Source: Floccularia luteovirens (lineage: Eukaryota; Basidiomycota; Agaricomycetes; Agaricales; Squamanitaceae). Taken from it: a DNA stretch of 64,000 nucleotides. The position numbers and the translations under genes were made by a program. Shown one piece after another: positions 32,340 through 45,958 of this stretch; position 1 is the first letter of the stretch; every line of letters starts with the position of its first letter. The stretch covers positions 2,356,001 through 2,420,000 of the forward strand of contig VSJF01000001.1 of assembly GCA_009739215.1 (NCBI GenBank), in the 5' to 3' direction. The notes below the pieces were generated by a model. That model saw only the letters and a list, made by a program, of their open reading frames with translations. It searched no databases and had not been told where the DNA came from.

Positions 32340-34162
32340 ATGAATACCTTCTTGGGGCGTCTTACTGTTAACTTTGTCTTGTGTCTTATCTGTTTCATTG
32401 GGTATTCTTCCCAGATATTCATAATTTGGCCTTGGTATGGACGGGTGCTTTCTGTTGATCTTATTATTCTCCTCCTCCCTTTCAAGTGAGTCCGACTGAA
32501 ATTGCTTCATTCACCTTTACTCACTTCTCTCTTTTAGTTTGCTTCTAGGAATGCTGTTGTGGAATTACTTTCTATGTGTATCCACAAATCCGGGACATGT
32601 GCCAGACTCGTGGGTGCGTCGCGAACTCAGGGTTATGTATATTGTATGTTTGATGTATCAAATAGAGACCAGACACTCATAGTGACGGTTTTGAGGTAAA
32701 AAAACTCACAGGAAAGCCCCGCTACTGTAGATATTGTCAAAGACATAAGCCCCCAAGGGCTCATCATTGTAGGCAGTGTAACAAGTATGTATTATTTCAA
32801 AATATCTCGCATAAATGTGTGCTAATTTCATCGACAGATGTGTTCTGCGAATGGGTGAGCAAGTATTTTCTTAATTTCTCTTCTACCTTTCAACTCTTTC
32901 AGATCACCATTGTCCATGGATAAACAACTGCGTTGGCCACAGGAACTATGGTCACTTTATCCGTTTCTTGTTTTATGTCGACTTGGCATGTTCCTATCAC
33001 ATCACAATGGTGACTCAAAGAGTTTTATCTTCTGCAAGTTCTCCTTACTGGGTACACAATCTCTTTGAATCATACTTGGCGTTTTGTTGATTGTGCTATA
33101 TGCAGGATGAGCCATCCAACTTGGCGTTTGTACTCATCATTCTCAATTATGTTGCTTGTGTCCCGGTACTCCTTGTTGTAGGGGGATTTAGGTAGCTCTG
33201 TCATTGCCTCAGGGTTCCCTGCTTATACACTGTTACAGCCTTTACCATTTCTATAACTTGCTTGGAAATTCGACCACAATAGAAGGATGGGAGAAAGACA
33301 AGGTGGCCACCATGGTTAGACGGGGGCAAATTCGCGATGTCAAGTTTCCATATGTAAGCACTCTTCCATGGAGTCTGTCACCTCGTAACTAACTATGGTA
33401 ATATAGAATCTTGGGTGGAGGAAAAACATTGAATCATGTCTCGGCAAAAATCCACTCTTATGGTGTTGGCCCACAAATACACCGGGCAGCGGGATGAAGT
33501 ATCAACTTGCGGATAATGATGGTGAGTGGAACGAAATGTCAGCAATGAAAAGCCGAGAAGTGCAAAAGTGGCCTGTTTAAATGAGTTTATTTATTTATTC
33601 TTTGGGACGATGTGGTGGTAGGTAATTGCTTTTTGCGAAATTCGGTTGAGATGCATATTTTTGCAACGGATCACTCTATTCTCAAATTGTTGATATTCCA
33701 GGCGCCCTGACCTATTTCATCACAGGTCCCACTATTCCGTGGCCACCACAAAATCCCGAAAATGATCATGAACGAAATGACTTTGTGCTTCCTGACTCTC
33801 CATGGACATATGAAAATGGCACCCTTAATCCAAATCTCCAACCCTCCTCTACCCGTTTGAGACTCAATCGTAACCAGAAGAACGCTGCTTCTCCCTTACC
33901 TCCTTATCATCCTGACTATCGTGAAGAAGAAACACAGACACCTGAATCATCTGGCGACGAATACGAATCGTTACAGCCACGTGTTAGAAGGGGTTCTGAA
34001 GGTTATGAGATTCGCCCAGAAGGGAGGGAAGATATGCTCAGGAGGTATCTTGAGGAACTGGGAGAAGAGCCGAGAAGGTACCTTCGTTACATACCACAAC
34101 CAGAGTCAGAGAGTGAGACTGACGATGATATCCCTTTGGTCAATTCAAGAATTAGATTATAG
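32340..34162 (+). CDS. PFA4: Palmitoyltransferase PFA4 (DHHC type)
   Basis: ER membrane protein S-acyltransferase; in yeast Pfa4 palmitoylates chitin synthase Chs3. Starts [19 protein letters not shown], with two N-terminal membrane segments ([33 protein letters not shown]). The Cys-rich domain ([47 protein letters not shown]) follows, then two more membrane segments. A TTxE-like [13 protein letters not shown] and a Pro/Glu-rich tail come last. The DHHC is complete. A 17-nt exon at 32838-32854 encodes CVLRM and the first base of the DHHC Asp codon, so the active site is assembled across an intron. Stop TAG 34160-34162. Confidence 0.92.
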
Positions 34163-34362
34163 TATTTACAGACGTATATATAAATTAATTAGTATCTCTT
34201 CGGACAGCTCTCTTGGCAATTGAAGGTGATTCAGGATGAGTAATAAACAAAGTGGATATCAAAAAGTAGAGTGCACTTTACATTATAATTATATACAGGT
34301 ATATCACTAACATTAGTTTCGGTCCTACAATGAAGATAAGGAATCGGTACCTAAGTATTTTA

Positions 34363-36591
34363 TTACTTTGCAGCCTGGAGCCTACTCTCGACAACCTCGC
34401 GAAGAAGGGTGGCAGAATGAATGATGGGGCCCAACTTTGTCATGACCTCCCTTTTGACATTTTCATTATTCTCCACACATCCTTGAAGAAATCCCTCCAT
34501 AATCGGAATCATCTCCTTCTGGATGTGGTCCTGCAGATCCTTGCGTGTTAATTCTATTACATGGTCAATGTCAATTTTTTGCTGGGGTGCAGCTTGAGGT
34601 TGACTGTGGATGTTCTGAACTTTTAGGGTAAGCTCTTTGATTTGTTTGGACATTTCTTCTTGCAACTTTTTAGCTTCAGATACTGCCGCCTCTGCCTGAT
34701 ATTCCTCATTTTTCAACAATACTCCATGCACTGGGATTTATAGGAGCATTTACCTTGGTATAGATTTCATTCAACTCTTTATGTTCCTTTACCGCCCTTT
34801 CGTGTTCCGTGTATCCATATTTTATGAATTGGGAAGCCACTATTGCCTGGTTTTCTAATGTCGTGCCAATATTGTCCGCTTTAGTCGCTAAAACTTCAGC
34901 CTTCGCGTCTTCGCGTTGATCCAATGTCTCCTTCGCTTCTTGTCTCATCGAGGCCATTACTTCTTTCATATCGAAATAATTTATGTACTGAGCCGCGTAA
35001 ACTTCTTCCGTAAGTATTTCAGCTTGAGATTGAAGACGAGCCGTGGCCGCTTTTAGCTGCTCCAAAGCTACTTTCACCCCCTGCTTTCGGAACTCTTTGA
35101 TTGTAGGAGCATTTTCAGTGTCCGTGTCAGCACCAAAATTCCCTGTGAGATCGATAGTTTCAGCAGTAGCAGACATGCGCTCCTTGAGAAGTTGATGTTG
35201 CGATTTGATATCTTTAACCCAGACTTTTAATTCTTCGATATAAGAAATCAATTGTCTGTGTAGATCAGCTAAATCTTGTGGATAAAGGTTGGCTGGTCGC
35301 GCCGATAAATCTGGCAACTCCGTTAATGCTTTCAATCCGGCATTGATTCTTTTCCTGCTATCTAGGACCCTCGTGCTATACTCTACACGAATTGCATCCA
35401 GTTTTTCTCTTGTGGCAAGCGAGGCACGGCTGTAATGAGGTGATGCCTGAGTCCTTTTCCAGTTCTCTTCTTCTTCAAGTGCACGTTGAAGCTGCGCCTG
35501 TGCCCTGATGACGGCAATAATGTTCCTAAAAATAATAGTAAGGGGACAGATAGTCAGAAAAGTATGGAAGAATTTACTTCGATACGATGTCGTTCCATAG
35601 CGCACGGCCGTTGGGTCCCTTGAAAAGGGATATATCCATGGGGGTTTGATTTGCTCTCGACAGGTTCTTCTCGACATAAGATTGCAATACATTAAAAGTC
35701 ATCGTGGGAGCCGAGGACTCGAGGGGAGGGGCATGACTCTTTGACGTGTTGGAAGGTAAGGATTTTGGGGCAGGTGGTTCAGTTGGTATATCGGGTTTCC
35801 GAGTAGTGATGGGTATATGGTTGCTCCCTGTTGTAAATTTTGAGGGTTCGCGTTCCTTTGTAGAGAATGAGTCGTCAAAGCTGCTCCTTCCCCAACCGGT
35901 GCTATTTACATCCTCTCGATTGTCTCTTCTCTTGTTTGCACTATCAGCAGGCCAAATGTCTTCGGAAGTTCCACTACGTGTGCCTGGTCCCTTCGAGCTC
36001 TGAGCATGTATTTCTGGGACATCTAAACCCCATCCACCTCCAGTCTCGGGTTGACTTTCTTTGTTTTTACCTTTGCGTGTAGCATTACTTTCTGCATCCG
36101 CCCCTCCCCCAATATCTTCACCCCAGCCACGGTGGTGATTGTCCCCGGCATCATAGCTAGAGCTACCACCCCAACCTTTATTATCAATTGTTTCATTCCC
36201 CCATCCGGTATCTCCCCGAATCAAGCTGTTATAGCTGGTGGTATCGCTACTACGCCTAGGAGTCGGCACATGGTGCCTTGAGGAGTCCTGATATCGTGAT
36301 GTCGATGATTCACCGTGAGTGTATCCTCCTCTACTGTGGGATCCCTGATTTCGTTATTATACAAATAATATCCTTACAATGTACGCAAATTGGACGTACA
36401 CGTCGAGCATTCCGCGACGGGTGTGCGGACTTCCAGCCTGGTTCGTCTGGATGTACAAAGTTGCAAGTTCTACCTTGTCTAAGACAACCGGCGCCTTTTG
36501 GAGTTCCGTCGTCTTCGTAATACTAAAAAGGATGAGATATATTATATATTCACAAAACATAACGGAGTACCCAGCATCTGACAGGAGGCAT
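34363..36591 (-). CDS. CCCH zinc-finger, GW/WG-repeat, coiled-coil protein
   Basis: Not a family I can name. ATG 36591 begins MPPVRCWYYEDD, then a CCCH-type finger with spacing C-x13-C-x6-C-x3-H (GCLRQGRTCNFVHPDEPGW). A Ser/Gly/Asp-rich region carries five GW/WG motifs: TGWGN, KGWGG, RGWGE, GGWGL and TGWGR (Trp codons near 36203, 36173, 36125, 36032, 35894). Next comes a short conserved-looking segment (FNVLQSYVEKNLSRANQ; ISLFKGPNGRALWNDI), then about 400 residues of mostly coiled coil, ending at TAA 34363-34365. The 5' exons are small. CCCH plus GW repeats suggests RNA binding with an Argonaute-hook-like platform; this is inference. It is divergent from CutC (247 bp). Confidence 0.72.
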
Positions 36592-36838
36592 TTGATAAGT
36601 AAGGCAATTTAAGTTTAGTTGAAGCGCGAGAGAACATGTTTATGTAATTACTATTTTACGTGCGTAATATCACATGATGTGACAACCAATGACCCTGCTT
36701 ACTGTTACAGGACAGGATTTTAAGTTATATTACATTTCAAAGTAATTTTATAAGAAGGCTCTAGGCTCTTAAACCGAGAAAAAAAAACAACCACTGTTGA
36801 CCCGATTAACCTAGTTTGCATGTCATTTTGTTTCTTCA

Positions 36839-38054
36839 ATGTCACCTTCACCTACAGCCTCTTTAATTATCGAAGTATGTGTTGATTCTGTTCAATCAGC
36901 AATAAAGTCAGTGGTACTTTTTCTAAACATCAATCGAAAGCTGATTTCGTTACTTTTCAAGTGCTGTTCAGGCTGGCGCTGATAGACTTGAAGTTTGTGG
37001 AAACCTTGGACTTGGAGGTGGAACAACTCCGAGTTTAGGTCTTGTGCGCGCCATTCAGAAATCTGTCAAGGACGTGCCCATTATGGTTGGGAGCTTTTTA
37101 CGATACTAAAGTATAGCTGTGCTTGCTAAAGAAATATATATGATGGCTGTTTTACCCTCAAATCATCTGATAGGCTATGGTTCGCCCCCGCACCGGTGAC
37201 TTTCTTTACTCGAACGACGAATTAGAGGTTATGCTCGAAGATATTCGTTTATTCAAAGAATATGGTATACGTGGCATAGTGGTGGGCATTCTCATGAAAA
37301 ATGGCAGAGTAGATGTGGAACGAATGAAACAGTGAGACCCAGAGATCATGTCGCCCGAATACATCTCACACAACTTAAATAGGATCGTCGATGAGATTTT
37401 GCCAATGGAAAGTAAGGAAGTTCCCCATGTATCAAGAAGCTACTTAACCTAATTTTAAAAAAATTAGTATGCTTTCATAGAGCTTTCGACATGACAAGGG
37501 ATGCAGAAGAAGGTATGTTTGTCATACGTTAATTAAAAACTGCCTTACTTATCGGAATGACTAGCTCTTAGAGACATTATAGACATTGGAGGGATATCCC
37601 GTATTTTGACCAGGTACTTGGAAAGTTCATATTTTATCCATCTTATATTTTGACTGCGTATCCAAGTGGTCATGGAAGGACGGCTCCAGAAGCTTTGCCT
37701 ACCATTGTGTCGTTATTTCAAAGCACCAAAACTCTAATAGAAGAGGATGTATGGGGTTTGACCATTATGCCAGGATCGGGAATAAATGGGGACAGTATTG
37801 AAACTGTGCTGTTTAACCTTCTGCCCTATGGCCTTCGTGAGATTCATCTTAGTGGCGGGATGTGGACAGCAGGGGGTATGCGATTCAGACGAGAAGGTAT
37901 GGGAATGGGGATAGGGGGTGAGCGCGAATGGGGGGTGTGGTGTACGCAAGAGGAAAAGATCAAGGAAGTAAGAATAATTGCTGACACCGTTTGGCAGGAA
38001 TATGTTGACGCGTCAAATGGCGAGAACAGAGACAACGAAACCACACTTGATTAA
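36839..38054 (+). CDS. CUTC: Copper homeostasis protein CutC
   Basis: TIM-barrel protein of the CutC family, proposed to bind Cu(I). Starts MSPSPTASLIIEVCVDS. Family segments: ADRLEVCGNLGLGGGTTPSL, MVRPRTGDFLYSNDELE, GIRGIVVGILMKNGRVD, VCFHRAFDMTRDAEEAL, ISRILTSGHGRTAPEA and GLTIMPGSGINGDSI. Six or more short introns keep phase; the TSGHGR codons cross one (about 37613-37666). The C-terminus has a Gly/Met-rich insertion (RREGMGMGIGGERE) not typical of bacterial CutC. Stop TAA 38052-38054. Confidence 0.9.
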
Positions 38055-38161
38055 TGTATATCTAACTTAAAGATTTAGTTATAATATATGTCTGCGCTTC
38101 ATGAATTGTGAATGCTACATTCGCGTCGCCAAATCGCAACACACAATCAACGCGTTCTAAA

Positions 38162-38169
38162 TCACGTGA
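38162..38169. promoter_or_regulatory. TCACGTGA palindrome upstream of the RSC4-like gene
   Basis: Perfect TCACGTGA, 141 bp upstream of ATG 38310 and about 108 bp after the CutC stop. Confidence 0.45.
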
Positions 38170-38309
38170 TATTAATTGTCAAACCCAAGCAGTTCTGCGG
38201 GATTGTTATTTGGGTGTTCCGATATTTCTCTGCTTTATTACTCTGCGGAAACAACCATATCATCTATTCTAACGAAAGAGAAATCAGTGGAGAGAAGTGT
38301 ATCGAAAGA

Positions 38310-40619
38310 ATGTCGAAGCGAGAACATATCAAGTTGAATGGTGGAAGTGAGGATATTGACGGGTCACGAACGAAACGCCGAAGGGAGGTGCAGACGGCCG
38401 TGGGATCCTCCTCTGATGTGGATGTTACAATGTCGGATCCTGCCTTTCCAGAGGAGAGTGGTGAAGAAAAAGGAAATGTGGAACCAGAGGTGGTCAAGCT
38501 ACAAGGTATGAAATTGTGGCAAACTATTAAGGACGCGGTCAATAAAGAGTGAGTTTTTTGTACTGCCTTATTCGATTCTATTACCTTTCTACATAACTCA
38601 CACCATTTGACCACACATTTCTGACAATCCATTTTTGCCTCTTTCTACAGAGGCAGATCACTTTCAATAGATTTCCTACGCAAACCGTCGAAACGCCTCT
38701 ATCCTGACTACTATCAAGTTATATCACAACCTATTGCTCTTGATGATATCAAAAAACAAATCGAAGCAGGAGAATACACCTCATTCGATGCTATTCGTCA
38801 GGATTTCGATCTATGCTTCAGCAATGCGAAACAGTATAACATGAAGGACAGTGAGATTTGGAAGGACGCAAAGGAACTCCTGGTTTGTTATTTGTTTCAT
38901 TCAAGTATCATTTGTCCTCGCCTGTTATTCTCCCTGGCTGGAACACATTTTTACTAACTCGACTATGACAGAAACTTGTGAATAAAACATATAACAAGCT
39001 GGATCCAACACATGAGATTGTTGACGGCGAAGACGGGAAGAAACTCAAGGCAAAATCTCCAAATCTTAGTCGTCTGATAAAATCGAGGTTGCAGAAGTTG
39101 GTAGATAAGACCGATAAGACGTGGGTGTACTTTTCTTCGCTTTTATATTAGCTGATTCTGACAGCGTACTACAGGGGTCGCGTCATATCGGCCGAGTTCA
39201 TGGAGCTCCCCTCTAAGAAGGAATGGCCTCTTTATTATAAGGAAATCAAGAAACCTCAGTGTCTCGAGAATATTTTTGTGCGTTTGGGATCCTGTACTCC
39301 TACACCTCATCTGATATGTTAGTTAGAAACGCATAAAGCGTAAAGAATATCATACTGCAGGGGATTTCGCAGCAGATGTTGAACTGGTATTCTCCAATGC
39401 CATGACGTTCAACCAAGAGCATACTCCTATATGGGAAGATGCACTAACACTCCGTGTATGCCTTATTCCATCTTCACTGTTATTCGGCCACCACTCATAT
39501 TCACCATAGGATACATTCCGACAACTTATGGCCGATCTACCTGATCCTTATACCCTACCGGAGTACGCGAAGACTTCTAACAATAAAATCAAAATCAAGC
39601 CACAAGCTGCTCACGCTTCGGCAACTTTGGGATCGTCTTCGCAAACCGTTCAACAAAACACTGGGCAAGCGTCGTCGCCGTTACTACTGCGCGTGCCGGG
39701 CACCAATATGACAGGTACCCCAACGGTAAAAGAGCAACTATTACCAGCGAGCCGTTTACCAGCCCCTAAGTCGCCCTCTCTCCCTGCTGCGTTACCTCTA
39801 CCGCCGACAGGCGGGGTATCCCCACTACCTACAACAATGAAACACACTAAATCAGCAACTCCCCAGCCCCAACAAACATATACCAACACCTCATTCTCAC
39901 ATTATCCAAATGCTGGGTATACCCCACCTATCGCTGGAACTTCTGTGCCATCACCAGCTAATCAATCAGTCCCTGTTCCTACTCCTGGTGGACCGAGAAC
40001 GACATCTTCTACTCGGAGTTCACCGACTTCAGGATGTCGACTGCGTAGTATGGTTATATGCATACAGCCTTGTGGACGGATATTGGATCTAGACTACAGC
40101 TGCGGAGTGAGAACTTGGGCTCTACGTTTGGCACGTGGGGAGACAAGTATCTGTTTGCGAAACGTTGTGCTTTTCGGTGAGGACGGAGAGGATGGAGAAA
40201 GTGGGGCATTAATTGAGGAGGAGGAGGAAGATGAGGAAGCCAGCCCAATCGATCAGGAAGAGAAGGAATCCGATATTGAGGTGGATAATGTGCCAGTGAA
40301 ACCCGCGCGACGGAGAGGTAGAGGGCGGGGACGTGGACGGGCAGGAAGAATGGCGGCTACCACACGTGCAGCAACTAATGCGGCATCGAAAAGCAAGATG
40401 ACCGCCCCTCCTTCCGCTGCGAAGAAGAAGATGGCGTCAACACCTGTACCACCAGGGGAGTTGCAAGTCAAGTTGAATAGAGTTGTAGTGAAGGAGAGGG
40501 GTAGCGATGCAGACACTGAATGGGACATGGTGCCTACAGTTGGCATGAATATTATTGAGGTCGGTGAGGTCGGTGGAATTACATGGAAGGTGTATGTTGA
40601 GCGTGTGGGACAGGTGTGA
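38310..40619 (+). CDS. RSC4: RSC4-like double-bromodomain chromatin remodeller subunit
   Basis: Acetyl-lysine reader of the RSC/PBAF-type remodelling complex. Starts MSKREHIKLNGGSEDIDGS. Bromodomain 1: FLRKPSKRLYPDYYQVISQP, LDDIKKQIEAGEYTS, FSNAKQYNMKDSEI, with the conserved Asn in place. Bromodomain 2: FMELPSKKEWPLYYKEIKKP and FSNAMTFNQEHTPIWEDA. A long Pro/Ser/Thr linker, an AT-hook/RGRGR patch (RRRGRGRGRGRAGR) and a conserved C-terminal domain (LRSMVICIQPCGRILDLDY; GGITWKVYVERV) follow. Stop TGA 40617-40619. The C-terminal domain after two bromodomains favours Rsc4 over other bromodomain proteins. Confidence 0.85.
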
Positions 40620-40986
40620 TTAGGTGAATCCGATGGGTTGATTTACTATAAGCCCTTCTTTGTTATCGTCTTCATTTTCTATTTTCTGCCGTACTTTATT
40701 GATTAAATGGTTCTTAGTATGTACAGTGTGTACAAGTAATGCTGCATTTATGCATAAGCTTATGTCTTTGCATTCATAGATTCCTATACGCACAAGTTTT
40801 ATTGGAGTTTCAAACCCCACGTGAGCAAAAAGTGAATGCATCATTTCAGGAAGAATGTACACCCATTCCGACAGTGTTTGGCTTACAACTCGAATTACCA
40901 GCTTCATCACCCCATCGTACACCTTACACCGTCCACCTGTTCCGTAGTACAACAGAAGAATCGATTATCGTACCGAGATTTCAAAT

Positions 40987-42825
<1,839 letters not shown>

Positions 42826-42985
42826 CTTAGTCATGTGGTGAGACAGTCTTGGGAGACGGCAAGTCGTAGCGTTGTACGAGTCCGTGTTATGACCTTGTTA
42901 GCTTCATTGTCCGTCTTATGTTGTAGCCATCCTACTATTCATTATGGTCGTTCTTCTGCCCTGGTTCTGTCCTTATTTCTCAAGC

Positions 42986-45585
42986 ATGTCTCCTCAACAG
43001 ATTGTTCCTCAGTCTACCCTTTTGCCTAGTCATGCTTTGTTGCACTATGAAACTCCTGGTGTTCCTCCTCCTTCAGCTCGCGTAGATCCAAAATTTAAGC
43101 TTCAGCCCCGTCGTCCCCTTCGTCTCTGGGATTTATGGAAGTATGGCTTCCTTATAGCGACGAAAGGTTCGTCAACACTCTTTTCTTTGCTGATAGTCAT
43201 TTCTTTACTACTTCCCTTCATCCAACAGCCACGGAGCTTACCGCAGACGTCGTCTCACATCATATATGGGGCCCACGCAGAAAATCGTGGGGCATTGAAA
43301 TGACCATTCTTACCTCCCTCTTCCGAGGTGTGGGCAGCCATAGTGCTCTCATTGACATAGTGAGTTGATTTCAAATCCGCATTCTTGTACGCTTTATCAC
43401 ATTTCTATAAGGCCACTATCCGGGCTCTCATGGGAATCGGAGGCCTTGTTCCTTACCCCTCCGATGCCCTTGTCACTCCAGTCACTTTTCGTGTCCATCG
43501 TCGTAACCTTCGTGGCATCCTTTCCGCTTACGATGCTGCAGAAACTGGTACACGCGAGCTCTCTGGCGAATGGGTAGTTGGAAAAAATACCTGGCAACGA
43601 CTCCAGACTGAATGGAAGGCTGCACGCGGAAATCGTCCTCGCAAAAAAGAGCGTGTTATTCTATATATACATGGGGGTACTTATGTCCATTCATTCACCG
43701 TTTGCTCAAGCGACTGATTAATTTCCTGAATCTAGGAGCATATTACCTATCCAGCGCAGCAGCTCAACGTTTGATCTCTATACCCCTTTCAAAGTACACA
43801 GATAGCCGCGTTTTTGGTCAGTACTGTCAAATTTCTTGTGCTTCTGCTTTGATCCGCTCATCACGTGATTTAGCTGTGGATTACCGCCTTGCACCAGAAA
43901 CGCGATTCCCGGGACCATTACATGATGTAGTTTCGGGATATCTTCGCCTTATTGATGATTTGCACATTCCCCCAGAGAATATCATCGTCTGTGGAGACAG
44001 CGCAGGCGGTGGCCTCTCCTTAGCTCTCCTGATGTATCTTCGTGATAATAAGTACCCGCTACCTTCGGGAGCTATTCTACTCTCCCCATGGGTCGGTGCG
44101 TTAATTGATTAGTCGCCTTGTCTAGCGCTACCTCTGACAAGCCAACTTTAGACCTTACCATGTCGTGTGAGTCATGGGATTCCAATGCGATGTTCGATGT
44201 TGTCCCGTGCCCAACCGCTGACAGTCATATGAACCCTATTGGGTTATATTTGGGCGAACACACGGAGCGTTATCTCACACATCCATATGTGAGCCCGCTT
44301 TTTGGCGACTTCACCGGTCTCCCGCCATTGCTCATTCAAGCGGGTGACGCGGAGGTTCTGCGCGACGAGATCACTCTCCTTGCACATAAGGCCACTGGAG
44401 CTGGCGTCAAAGTGCGCCATGAACTATATGAGGACGCTGTGAGCAGTTTGGGTTGTTTATACTGATTTTGTCTCATGTTTTGAATTGTAACAGATCCATG
44501 TTTTCCAGACTTATCCATTTCTTGAAGCCTCCCGCAGGGCATTCATATCTATGCGTGCATTTGTGCGACATCAATTATCGCAATCAGAACCTCATGTGTT
44601 GGCAGAAAGGGCTGAAATGATCCTAGGCAAAGAGATGGAGAGCGAGCGTGCGGTGCTAGTAAGTGGTGATGGTGTTGAGCTCGGGGCCGCGGGAGCTGGG
44701 AAGCCTGCTCGAGCCATCCCCATAGGGCTCTCAAAATCTGCGGGTGGGAAACTAGCAGATGCTGCTGTAATAGAGGATGGGGGTGTAGACGACATAGAGC
44801 CGGAAGTGGATACAATCGATCTGGCTGTGGGTGAGGTAGGCATTGCGGTGGGTGAAGTCAACAAAGTTGTGAATTGCATTAGTCGAGCGAAATCACAGAT
44901 GATGGCGGCGATTTCTGGAACAGGTGTAGGACTTAGTGAGGAAGGTGACAGTGATGAGCATCAAGTGAAGGACTATGCGTCCAACAGCAGTCTGAAAGAC
45001 TTGGGAGGTTACATCACGAGCGATGATAGCGATGAAGACCGCTCAAGCTGGGTTCGTTCGCCAGCGTGGACAAATAGAACGTCGTCACTGTTCACTATTG
45101 AGGTTGACGATACAAAAATGAATAACTTCGAGGTGGGTTATAAGGATCCAGCTTCTTCACCGCTTGCATTCTCGCCAGCACCCATGAAAATCTCACGCTC
45201 TGCATCCGACTACCCATATTTGTCTTCTTTCTCCAACTCCTCCAGCAACGACGAAGACGACGAGCTCTCTTCATCGGCACGATCCTCTCCAATACCAACT
45301 TTGGTACGAATGTCGTCAGCCCCTTCGCAAAGCAATATAAACATCCTCCCACTCTCGATGCAAATAACTTCTGTTTCTCCAGTCTCTCGGTTACATCAGA
45401 CTCCAGCAGCTAATGTGCTTTGGGAGCCTCAAGGACAGCCTCCTGAAGGAGAAGACGTCCGAAAACACACCGCCCCTTCTGTACGACGCCGTATGGCAAG
45501 CGCGAGCCACCCAGACATTACGCTGCTCGTTGAACATTGGGCCCGCGCCGGACCTGCGAACCTGACACACGTATACAAATCGTAG
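42986..45585 (+). CDS. Alpha/beta hydrolase fold-3 (HSL-type) esterase
   Basis: Esterase/lipase of the hormone-sensitive-lipase family. Starts MSPQQIVPQSTLLPSHA. The oxyanion motif HGGAYYLSS (codons cross an intron), the nucleophile elbow GDSAGGGLSL, an acid candidate in LIQAGDAEVLRDE and the His in IHVFQTYPF make a complete Ser-Asp-His triad. YRLAPETRFPGPLHD and SPWVDLTMS are also typical. After the fold (about 44620) comes a roughly 320-residue acidic, Ser-rich disordered tail not expected in small esterases. One intron uses a GTTCGT donor. Possible roles include acylglycerol or sterol ester hydrolysis; the substrate is unknown. Confidence 0.87.
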
Positions 45586-45958
45586 GAATACGCATGCGAA
45601 CCAACTGCCCTTCGTCCCTCTTTGTTGTTCTATTTGGATATCATCGTTTGCATCTAATTCCCTCGACCGGAATGTATTTTCTTTTTTGTTGCATTTTCTT
45701 AAACCATTCTTGTGGGTTATAACGACATCTTGGCTCACACTCTACACTTATTCACATACTTGTAACTTCTACAAAATTCCAGTTTTTACGAGGTAGTACT
45801 AGCAGTATCTTGATATAGTATAGCTCCCTGTATTTCACAACGTAGGATTACAAATATTAAACATGAGACATAAATTACTTGAATTGATGCATTGTAAGAT
45901 AGTGGGCCCGATGTTAATTGTCTGAAAATGACACAGAAAAGCTAGATAAAATGAACGA
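45586..45958. other. Convergent intergenic region
   Basis: 3' ends of the hydrolase and ISC1 genes face each other here. No gene or structure was recognised. Confidence 0.5.

Noticed and set aside
32255..32510. Two overlapping minus-strand frames upstream of PFA4
   Set aside because: They are antisense to the PFA4 first exon, which encodes two good membrane segments and splices in phase to the rest.
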